From positions 124,001-188,000 of the forward strand of contig NZ_BJTV01000005.1 in NCBI RefSeq assembly GCF_007176755.1: 64,000 bases of DNA. Direction: 5' to 3'. Shown here piece after piece: positions 24,026-31,130 of the stretch (its first letter is position 1; each line of letters opens with the position of its first letter). This DNA is from Streptomyces sp. 1-11 (GTDB taxonomy: Bacteria; Actinomycetota; Actinomycetes; Streptomycetales; Streptomycetaceae). A model generated the notes under the pieces. That model ran no database searches and was not told the DNA's origin. It was given only the letters and a program-made list of their open reading frames with translations. The position numbers and the translations under genes are program-made.

Positions 24026-24736
24026 ATGAGCAAGCGTGCAGTCCTGGAGGTGATCGCCCTCGACATCGAGGACGCGGTCGCCGCCCAGGCCGGAGGCGCG
24101 GACCGCCTCGAGCTGGTCACCGAGATGGCGGCCGACGGACTCACCCCGCCGGCCGCCACCGTCGCCGGCATCCGGGCCGCCGTCGACATCGACCTGCGCG
24201 TGATGCTGCGGCTGGCGGACGGGTTCGCGGCCGGTGACGTGGACCGGCTGGTCGCGCTCGCGCGGGAGATGCGGGACGCGGGCGCCGACCAGTTCGTGCT
24301 CGGGTTCCTCGACCCGGTGGGCGCGGTCGACCTGGCCGCGGTGGAGCGGCTGGTGGCCGCGCTGGACGGCTGCCGCTGGACCTTCCACCGGGCCATCGAC
24401 CGCACCGCCGACCGCGACGCCCTGCGCCGCCGGATCGCCGGGCTGCCCGGTCTGGACACGTATCTGACGGCCGGAGCCGCGACCGGCGTGGACGACGGCC
24501 TGCCGACCCTGGTCGCCGAGGCGGCGCTGTGCGGCGAGCCCGGCTACGAGCAGCAGATCATGGTGGGCGGGGGACTGCGCCTCGACCATGTGCCGCGGCT
24601 GCGCGCCGCCGGGATCGAGGCGTTCCACATCGGCGGTGCGGCCCGCCCCGACGGCTGGCTCGGACCGGTCTCGGCGACGGCGGTCGAGCAGTGGCGGTCG
24701 GTGCTCGACGCGGACGCGGCCCTGGCCAGGTCCTAA
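24026..24736 (+). CDS. cutC: CutC-family TIM-barrel protein
   Basis: A 236-residue protein of the CutC family (RAVLEVIALDIEDAVAAQAGGADRLELVTEM at its start, WTFHRAIDRTADRD in the middle, and GGGLRLDHVPRLRAAGIEAFHIGGAAR near the end). The name comes from copper homeostasis in E. coli, but the copper role is weakly supported; the fold is a triose-phosphate-type barrel whose enzyme activity is unsettled. The DasR-like site 47 bases upstream suggests a link with amino-sugar metabolism in this organism. That is inference. The ATG follows a GGGGTGCC sequence. It converges with the HelD gene over a 140-base gap without clear coding signals. Confidence 0.85.
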   Translation: MSKRAVLEVIALDIEDAVAAQAGGADRLELVTEMAADGLTPPAATVAGIRAAVDIDLRVMLRLADGFAAGDVDRLVALAREMRDAGADQFVLGFLDPVGAVDLAAVERLVAALDGCRWTFHRAIDRTADRDALRRRIAGLPGLDTYLTAGAATGVDDGLPTLVAEAALCGEPGYEQQIMVGGGLRLDHVPRLRAAGIEAFHIGGAARPDGWLGPVSATAVEQWRSVLDADAALARS

Positions 24737-24876
24737 GGGCCCCTCCAGGACACCAGCGGCGGGCACCCGCCGGTACGGGCCGCACACCGGCAGGGGATCC
24801 CGCCGCCTGCCGCGGGTCAGGGCGCTCCGGCGCTGGCAGGCCCGGCCGGGCGCCGTCCGCCGCCCGCCAACTGCCC

Positions 24877-26967
24877 CTATTCGGCGAGCTGCTCCGGCAG
24901 TGGGGCCGTGTGCGTCACGATCAGGCCGGACACCGCACGGGTCAGGGCCACGTACAGGCGGCGCAGTCCGGTCCGTTCGTCCGGCTCGCCGTCCACCACC
25001 GCCCCCGGCTCGTCCAGCACGACGTAGTCGTACTCGAGGCCCTTGGCGAGGGAGGCCGGCACCAGGGTGAGCCGGGTCTCGCGGGTCGTCTCCTCACCCG
25101 GGGCCAGGTGGGCGATGCCGGCCGCGGCCAGCGCCTCGGCGAGCACCGGGACACGGGCGTCCGCGGCGATCAGGCCCGTCGACCCCTCGTTGCGCAGCGA
25201 CTCCTCGCAGGCGGCGACCACGTCGGCCGGCCCGTCGATCGGGCGGACCTCGAAGAAGCCCGGGTTCTCACGGACCGAGGCGACCGGGGTGAGCCCCGGC
25301 GCGATGTGCGGGAGCAGCCGGGAGGCGTACGTGATGACGTCGGTGGGGACGCGGAAACCGGCCGTCAGCTCCTCGACGACCCCCTCGCGCTTGCCGAGGT
25401 GGGCCAGCGCCTCCTCCCAGCTCCGGGTCGCCCACGGCGTGGTGCCCTGCGCCAGGTCGCCGAGGACGGTCGCGCTGCCGGTGGTGCAGCGGCGCCCCAC
25501 GGCCCGGTACTGCATGGGGGACAGGTCCTGCGCCTCGTCCAGGACGACGTGGCCCAGCGAGTGCGTGCGCTGGATCAGGTCGGTCGCCTCGTCGATCAGC
25601 ACCGCGTCCGCCGCCGACCACTTCGCCGACTTCACGCTGCGCACCGGCCTGGCCCACAGGATGGTCTTCTGCTCGTCCTCGTCCAGGAGTCCCTCGGCGT
25701 GCTCGGCGAGGAAGTCGGCGTCGGTGAGCAGCCGCAGCACGAGCTTCGCCGGGTCCACGGCCGGCCAGACCTGCTTGACGGCCGCCTTGACCGCGCTGTT
25801 GCGCGCGACCGCGTCCTGCACCCGGTCGTCCGGCGCCTCCCCGGACCGCTCCATCTGCACCAGCACCGCGTGCGCGATCCGCTGCGGCAGGGCCTCGCGC
25901 GCGGCGCCGTAGCGGATGTCGCGGTCCAGCAACTCGCGTACCAGCTCCTCCAGTTCGTACGCCGGGACGCGCCAGCGCCGCGAGCCGCGCACCACCACGA
26001 CCGGCTCGGCGGGCGTGCTCACATGGGAGTACAGGGCCCGGCGCAGCACCTCGGCGAGGCGGGCGTCGCCCTTGATCACGGCGGCGGCCGCGTCGTCCGC
26101 GCCGCGCACCTCCACCTGCGCGACCAGGTCGTCCACGGTCGCCTGCTGCACGGTCAGCTCGCCCAGCGCCGGCAGGACCTGCTCGATGTAGTGCAGGAAG
26201 GACCGGTTCGGGCCGATGACCAGCGTGCCGGTGCGCGCGAGCCGCTCCCGGTGGGCGTAGAGGAGGTAGGCGACCCGGTGCAGGCCGACGGCCGTCTTCC
26301 CGGTGCCGGGACCTCCCTGCACGCAGACGGTGCCGCCGAGCCCGCTGCGGACGATCTCGTCCTGCTCGGGCTGGATAGTGGCCACGATGTCGCGCATCGG
26401 GCCGACGCGCGGCCGCTCGATCTCCTGCTGGAGCAGTTTGCTGGTGGTGGCCGCCTCGGCCGGGTCGGACAGGTGCTCGTCCTCGTACGCCGTGAGGTCG
26501 CCGCCGGTGTAGCCGAAGCGGCGGCGCAGCGCGACGTCCATCGGGTTCTTCTTGGACGCGCGGTAGAAGGGCTGCGAGACCGGGGCCCGCCAGTCGATGA
26601 CCATCGGGTCGCCGTCGGCGTCGTGCACGTGCCGCCGCCCGATGTAGAACTGCTCGCCCTCCGCGCCCTCGGCCTGCGACGCGCCGGGGGCGTGCAGGTA
26701 GTCGAGCCGGCCGAAGAACAGCGGGGTGTCGCTGAGGTCGGCCAGCGCCTTGATGCGCTCGTCGATCTGGTGGGCGAGCACCGCGGCGTTGACCCAGTTC
26801 GCGGTGACGTCGCGGATGTCCAGCGCCTCGACGTCCTCGCGCATGGCGCGCAGGGCCGACCGGGACGAGGCCAGGTGGGAGCGTTCCCGGGCCAGCGGGT
26901 CGTCGAGCGGGGCGTCCGGCGAGCCGTCGAGCGGGCCGTCGAGCTGTTCGTGGGCGGGCGTGGACAA
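24877..26967 (-). CDS. HelD-family RNA polymerase-associated ATPase (UvrD/Rep fold)
   Basis: A 696-residue SF1-helicase-like ATPase of the actinobacterial HelD/HelR family, which enters the RNA polymerase channels and releases it from DNA; HelR members also displace rifamycins. The N-terminal helical arm (RSHLASSRSALRAMREDVEALD) is followed by a UvrD fold. Walker A is GGPGTGKTA at about 217. Later motifs are VVLDEAQDLSPMQYRAVGRR, LTAGFRVPTDVI, LAKGLEYDYVVLDEPG and LYVALTRAVSGL. TTG 26967 is chosen because GGAGG stands seven to eight bases upstream. I do not see the rifamycin-associated palindrome upstream, so drug-inducible HelR function is not supported here. Confidence 0.85.
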   Translation of the reverse strand: MSTPAHEQLDGPLDGSPDAPLDDPLARERSHLASSRSALRAMREDVEALDIRDVTANWVNAAVLAHQIDERIKALADLSDTPLFFGRLDYLHAPGASQAEGAEGEQFYIGRRHVHDADGDPMVIDWRAPVSQPFYRASKKNPMDVALRRRFGYTGGDLTAYEDEHLSDPAEAATTSKLLQQEIERPRVGPMRDIVATIQPEQDEIVRSGLGGTVCVQGGPGTGKTAVGLHRVAYLLYAHRERLARTGTLVIGPNRSFLHYIEQVLPALGELTVQQATVDDLVAQVEVRGADDAAAAVIKGDARLAEVLRRALYSHVSTPAEPVVVVRGSRRWRVPAYELEELVRELLDRDIRYGAAREALPQRIAHAVLVQMERSGEAPDDRVQDAVARNSAVKAAVKQVWPAVDPAKLVLRLLTDADFLAEHAEGLLDEDEQKTILWARPVRSVKSAKWSAADAVLIDEATDLIQRTHSLGHVVLDEAQDLSPMQYRAVGRRCTTGSATVLGDLAQGTTPWATRSWEEALAHLGKREGVVEELTAGFRVPTDVITYASRLLPHIAPGLTPVASVRENPGFFEVRPIDGPADVVAACEESLRNEGSTGLIAADARVPVLAEALAAAGIAHLAPGEETTRETRLTLVPASLAKGLEYDYVVLDEPGAVVDGEPDERTGLRRLYVALTRAVSGLIVTHTAPLPEQLAE

Positions 26968-27307
26968 GGGGGTGCCTCCGGGTGGGCCTGCTGCGTGGCT
27001 ACGACGAATGCCGTCGGTCTTCGGGCCGGCGACGATGCCGTCCGGTTTCCGGCCGGGCGGCGGCACTCCGAGAGGAGGCGGGCAAGAGCGGAGATCTTAG
27101 GTGAGGGAGGGGGCGAGGAGCCAATGGATTTAGGTCCGTCCGATTCTCTGCTGCGCGCCCGGGCCTTTCTCTCCGCCGTGCCGCCCCTTAAGGGACGAGA
27201 TCGATCGGGTGTAGGGGTGCGCTCCACCCGGAGGGCTATGCGCGGCTCGCGGTAATTGGACCCGGAGACCGATTCCGGACAGGCGTCCCGCGTTCCACCA
27301 TGGAGAC
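26968..27307. other. Divergent intergenic region between helD and the small protein gene
   Basis: 340 bases without a convincing gene. It contains a perfect palindrome CCCTTAAGGG (27185-27194) and a moderately AT-rich stretch around 27120-27200 that probably holds promoters for the two flanking genes. No tRNA, terminator or known operator is recognised. Confidence 0.5.
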
Positions 27308-27490
27308 ATGAGTGCAGCGACCATCTCTCCAGCCCCGCTCCGGCCGCCGTCCGGCGCCACGGCCCTGGACGGCCCCCATCACCACCCCCTCGGCAACGTC
27401 CTGCGCGCCGTGAAGGTGTTCGCGGAGGCCGCGTTCGAGGTCGTGATCCTCGGCGAGTACGGCGAGGAAGCGGGCATACGCCGCAAGTGA
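27308..27490 (+). CDS. Small conserved protein, 60 residues
   Basis: A 60-residue protein with a Pro-rich, His-containing N-terminal half (PHHHPLGN) and a hydrophobic amphipathic C-terminal half (VLRAVKVFAEAAFEVVILGEYGEEAGIRRK). The second half could lie on or in the membrane. I believe very similar short proteins occur across Streptomyces but do not know a function. It starts with ATG after GGAGAC and ends 18 bases before the GT87 gene, so the two may be co-transcribed. The codon positions show the G/C third-position bias expected of a real gene. Confidence 0.68.
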   Translation: MSAATISPAPLRPPSGATALDGPHHHPLGNVLRAVKVFAEAAFEVVILGEYGEEAGIRRK

Positions 27491-27508
27491 CGGCATAGGG
27501 TCACCTCC

Positions 27509-28699
27509 GTGCGGAAACGGACGGTGAAGCCCCTCCTCGCCCTGCCACCTGGTATCCCCTCGTTCCTCCCGCCGCTTCTCCTGGCGGTCTCCCTCTGCTC
27601 CTTCGCCGCCCTGTGCCTGCTGCAGCGGGCCCCGATGGCCGATGTGCTGGTCTACCGGGCCGAGGGCGCCGCCGCCCTGCACGGCGGCGACCTGTACGGC
27701 TTCACGGTCACCCACTGGCGGCTTCCGGCGACCTACCCGCCCTTCGCGGCGACCCTGTTCGCCCCCGCGGCCTGGATCGCGGCCCCCGTCCTGAAGGCGG
27801 CGTTCCTCGCGGGCAACGCGCTCCTGCTCGCCACGCTGGTCACCCTCTCCGCCCGGCTCGCCTCCCGCCCTCCGCCCCTGCCTCCGCCGTTGCTCTGCAC
27901 GGCCACCGCCCTGGCCCTCTGGCTCGAACCGGTCTTCCAGACCGTCCTCTTCGGCCAGATCAACCTCGCCGTCACCTGCCTGGTCCTGTGGGACCTGACC
28001 CGCCCCCCGGGCGCCCGGGGAAAGGGACTGGCCCTCGGCCTGGCGACCGGCGTCAAACTCACCCCGGCGCTCTTCATCGCCTACCTGCTGCTGAGGGGCC
28101 GCATGCGCGAGGCGGCCACGGCGACGGCGGCCTTCACCGCCACCGTCCTCTTCGGCGTCCTGCTGCTCCCCGCGGCGAGCGCCGAGTACTGGACGCGGCG
28201 GCTGTACGAGACCGGCCGGGTGGGCAAGGCGTGGATCGTGGACAACCAGTCCCTGCAGGGGCTGATCGCCCGCGCGCTGCACGACCCGGCGCCGGGGCCC
28301 CGCTGGTTCCTCCCGGCGGCGGCCGTGGGCGTGGCCGGCCTGTACCTGGCGGCCCGCGCCCGGCACGACCGCCACGGCGTCCTGCTGACCGCGCTCACGG
28401 CCCTGCTGATCTCGCCGATCAGCTGGTCACACCACTGGGTGTGGTGCGTGCCGCTGCTCGCGGTGCTGCTGGCCGACGGCCGCGCCCTGGTCGCGGGCGT
28501 GACGGCGGCCGTGTTCACCGCCCGCACGCTGTGGCTGGTGCCCCACCAGGGCGACGACGACCTGCGCCTGTCCTGGTGGCAGCAGCCGCTGGCCTCGCCC
28601 TACCCGCTGCTGGGGCTCGCGCTGCTGGCGGGCGCCGCGTTCACCGCGGCTCAGCCGGTGCCCTCGGCCAGGATCTCGTCGGCGTCCACGATCCGGTAG
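27509..28699 (+). CDS. GT87-family integral membrane glycosyltransferase (DUF2029)
   Basis: A 396-residue polytopic protein with about nine or ten hydrophobic segments. The family signature is visible: an acidic first loop region (DVLVYRAEGAAALHGGDLYGF), TYPPFAATLFAP, FGQINLAVTCLVLWDL, GLATGVKLTPALFIAYLLL, NQSLQGLIARAL and SPISWSHHWVWCVPLLAV. GT87 enzymes are polyprenyl-phosphate-mannose-dependent alpha-mannosyltransferases of lipoglycan synthesis in mycobacteria; the acceptor in Streptomyces is unknown. The start is GTG 27509 with TCACCTCC only a poor ribosome site upstream. Its last 49 bases overlap the 3' end of the XPB gene on the opposite strand. Confidence 0.83.
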   Translation: MRKRTVKPLLALPPGIPSFLPPLLLAVSLCSFAALCLLQRAPMADVLVYRAEGAAALHGGDLYGFTVTHWRLPATYPPFAATLFAPAAWIAAPVLKAAFLAGNALLLATLVTLSARLASRPPPLPPPLLCTATALALWLEPVFQTVLFGQINLAVTCLVLWDLTRPPGARGKGLALGLATGVKLTPALFIAYLLLRGRMREAATATAAFTATVLFGVLLLPAASAEYWTRRLYETGRVGKAWIVDNQSLQGLIARALHDPAPGPRWFLPAAAVGVAGLYLAARARHDRHGVLLTALTALLISPISWSHHWVWCVPLLAVLLADGRALVAGVTAAVFTARTLWLVPHQGDDDLRLSWWQQPLASPYPLLGLALLAGAAFTAAQPVPSARISSASTIR

Positions 28700-30300
28700 G
28701 AGTAGCCCTGTTCCGCCAGGAACCGCTGGCGGTGGGCGGCGAAGTCCTGGTCGATGGTGTCGCGGGCGACGACCGAGTAGAAGTGGGCCTGGTGGCCGTC
28801 TGCCTTGGGGCGCAGCACCCGGCCGAGCCGCTGGGCCTCCTCCTGGCGGGAGCCGAAGGTGCCGGACACCTGGACGGCGACCGTGGCCTCGGGCAGGTCG
28901 ATGGAGAAGTTGGCGACCTTGGAGACGACCAGCACGCTGATCTCGCCCTCGCGGAAGGCGTCGAAGAGCTTCTCGCGCTGGGCGTTGGAGGTCTCGCCCT
29001 TGATGACCGGGGCGCCAAGGTGCTCGCCCAGCTCGTCGAGCTGGTCGATGTACTGGCCGATGACGAGGATCTGCTGCCCGGCGAACCGGCGCACGATCGC
29101 CTCCGTGACCTTCCGCTTGGTCGCGGTGGTGGCGCAGAAGCGGTACTTCTCCTCCGTCTCGGCGGTCGCGTACGCCAGCCGCTCGGAGTCGGTCAGGTTG
29201 ACCCGGACCTCGACGCAGTCCGCCGGCGCGATGTAGCCCTGCGCCTCGATCTCCTTCCAGGGCGCGTCGAACCGCTTGGGCCCGATGAGGGAGAACACGT
29301 CCGACTCGCGCCCGTCCTCGCGCACCAGGGTGGCGGTGAGTCCCAGCCGCCGCCGCGCCTGGAGATCGGCGGTGAACTTGAAGACCGGAGCGGGCAGCAG
29401 GTGCACCTCGTCGTAGACGATGAGCCCCCAGTCACGGGAGTCGAAGAGCTCCAGGTGCGGGTAGACGCCCTTCCGCCGGGTCGTCAGCACCTGGTAGGTG
29501 GCGATGGTGACCGGGCGGATCTCCTTCCTGGTCCCGCTGTACTCGCCGATCTCGTCCTCGGTCAGCGAGGTCCGCTTCACCAGCTCGTGCTTCCACTGCC
29601 GGGCGGAGACGGTGTTGGTGACCAGGATCAGGGTGGTGGACTTCGCCTGGGCCATCGACCCGGCGCCGACCAGCGTCTTCCCCGCGCCGCAGGGCAGCAC
29701 GACGACACCGCTGCCGCCGTGCCAGAAGTTCTCCACGGCCTGCTTCTGGTAGGGGCGCAGCGCCCAGCCGTCCTCCAGCAGGTCGATCTGGTGCGCCTCG
29801 CCGTCCACGTACCCGGCGAGGTCCTCGGCCGGCCAGCCCAGCTTCAGCAGCGTCTGCTTGATCTGCCCGCGCTCGGACGGGTGCACGATGACGGTGTCCG
29901 GATCGATGCGGGCGCCGACCAGCGGGGCGATCCGCTTGGACTTCAGCACCTCCTCCAGCACCGGGCGGTCGGTGGTGGTGAGCACGAGCCCGTGCGCGGG
30001 GTGCTTGGAGAGGGTGAGGCGGCCGTACCGGTCCATCGTCTCGGCGATGTCCACGAGCAGCGCGTGCGGCACCGGGTAGCGGCTGTACTGCACCAGCGCG
30101 TCCACGACCTGCTCGGCGTCGTGCCCCGCCGCGCGCGCGTTCCACAGGCCGAGCGGGGTGACCCGGTAGGTGTGGATGTGCTCGGGGGCCCGCTCCAGCT
30201 CGGCGAAGGGCGCGATGGCCCGACGGCAGTCGTCGGCCCGCTCGTGGTCGACTTCCAGGAGCAGGGTTTTGTCCGACTGGACGATAAGCGGTCCGTTCAC
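28651..30300 (-). CDS. Bacterial XPB/Rad25-type DNA helicase
   Basis: A 549-residue SF2 helicase, 3'-5' in characterised members. An N-terminal helicase-associated region (about 1-170) is followed by motif I LPCGAGKTLVG at about 202, motif II DEVH at 297-300, and motif III LTATLVREDGRE, which also contains the XPB-specific RED residues. The second RecA domain has VLVVSKVANFSIDLPEA and RLGRVLRP. The thumb region typical of XPB lies between. It presumably opens DNA in repair. The GTG 30300 start lacks a strong ribosome site. It is paired with the WYL helicase-associated gene at 31131, the same pairing as Rv0861c and Rv0862c in M. tuberculosis as I recall. Confidence 0.92.
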   Translation of the reverse strand: MNGPLIVQSDKTLLLEVDHERADDCRRAIAPFAELERAPEHIHTYRVTPLGLWNARAAGHDAEQVVDALVQYSRYPVPHALLVDIAETMDRYGRLTLSKHPAHGLVLTTTDRPVLEEVLKSKRIAPLVGARIDPDTVIVHPSERGQIKQTLLKLGWPAEDLAGYVDGEAHQIDLLEDGWALRPYQKQAVENFWHGGSGVVVLPCGAGKTLVGAGSMAQAKSTTLILVTNTVSARQWKHELVKRTSLTEDEIGEYSGTRKEIRPVTIATYQVLTTRRKGVYPHLELFDSRDWGLIVYDEVHLLPAPVFKFTADLQARRRLGLTATLVREDGRESDVFSLIGPKRFDAPWKEIEAQGYIAPADCVEVRVNLTDSERLAYATAETEEKYRFCATTATKRKVTEAIVRRFAGQQILVIGQYIDQLDELGEHLGAPVIKGETSNAQREKLFDAFREGEISVLVVSKVANFSIDLPEATVAVQVSGTFGSRQEEAQRLGRVLRPKADGHQAHFYSVVARDTIDQDFAAHRQRFLAEQGYSYRIVDADEILAEGTG

Positions 30301-30448
30301 CTACGCACTTCCCTTCCGCACGGCCAAACGTCCAGTGTGCCCTACCAGCGGGTGATCGCGGCGTGGCCACCGCAACCCTCGGCGCCCGCCGCGGGTCTTC
30401 ACCTGCGGGTACGGCGCGGGGCGCGGCCCGGTGAGGGAGGTCGGGGCT

Positions 30449-31012
30449 ATGTCGGTGGGCAGGTGGGGGACCGGTCTGGCGGCCACGGGGGTACTGGTGG
30501 CGACCGGGGTGTGGGCGATGGGGCAGGGCGGCGACGGCCTGCAGGGGCGCACGGGTGTCGACGGACGGCTGTGGCGCGCGGTGCGGCCGGTGATAGAGGC
30601 CCGGCTGGTGGCCGACTCCCGGGGCGGCGGGTACGGGGAGGCGGTGCCCGGACTGCGGGCGCGGTGGTTCTGCCGGGCGCAGGCGCGGGACCTCGACGAG
30701 CACGACGGCCTGGTGCGGGCGGGCGTGAGCACGCTGTGCCTGGAGTACGGGGTGCGGGCGGGCGCGCTGCTGGAGTGCGGCGGCGCCCAGGGCCCGCAGG
30801 TGCTGCGGCTGCGCCAGGACGCGGGCGCGCCGGGCGGCTACCGCGTGGTGTCGGCGCTGCGGCCGCCGGACGGCGTGGGGTACGGGCAATGGGTGGACGC
30901 CAACTTCGGCCACCGGGCGGATCCCGGCGACTCGATGCCGGCCGGCACCCTGCAGGCCACCGCCCGCGCCCACTTCGGCCTGCCCGTGAACGCCCCGGTC
31001 CGGGGCTGCTGA
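30449..31012 (+). CDS. Putative secreted or membrane-anchored protein
   Basis: A 187-residue protein with an N-terminal hydrophobic segment (VGRWGTGLAATGVLVATGVWAM) that is either a signal anchor or a signal peptide. The rest is soluble, with three widely spaced Cys (WFCRAQ, TLCLEY, LLECGG) and a final RGC. It ends in a GTLQATARAHFGLPVNAPVRGC segment. I do not recognise the family. ATG 30449 has GAGGGAGG eight bases upstream, which decides it over a GTG at 30431. It is inserted in opposite orientation between the XPB helicase and its WYL partner. Confidence 0.7.
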   Translation: MSVGRWGTGLAATGVLVATGVWAMGQGGDGLQGRTGVDGRLWRAVRPVIEARLVADSRGGGYGEAVPGLRARWFCRAQARDLDEHDGLVRAGVSTLCLEYGVRAGALLECGGAQGPQVLRLRQDAGAPGGYRVVSALRPPDGVGYGQWVDANFGHRADPGDSMPAGTLQATARAHFGLPVNAPVRGC

Positions 31013-31130
31013 CCGGCTCCGGACCGACGCCCACCCGGCACCGGCACGCTGGCGCCGGTGTCACTCCCGGCCGGGCTGCCCGTGGACGCGCCGTCCAGGA
31101 CCCTTGACCGGACTGCAGGACATGCCCGGG

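Noticed and set aside
26968..27307. Search for a rifamycin-associated element before the HelD gene
   Set aside because: No GGGGCTTGC-type palindrome was found by eye in the gap.
27613..31107. Plus-strand frame of 1164 codons through the GT87 and XPB regions
   Set aside because: Low-complexity Arg/Gly/Pro/Ala translation crossing gene boundaries on both strands; both real genes have recognisable domains in other frames.
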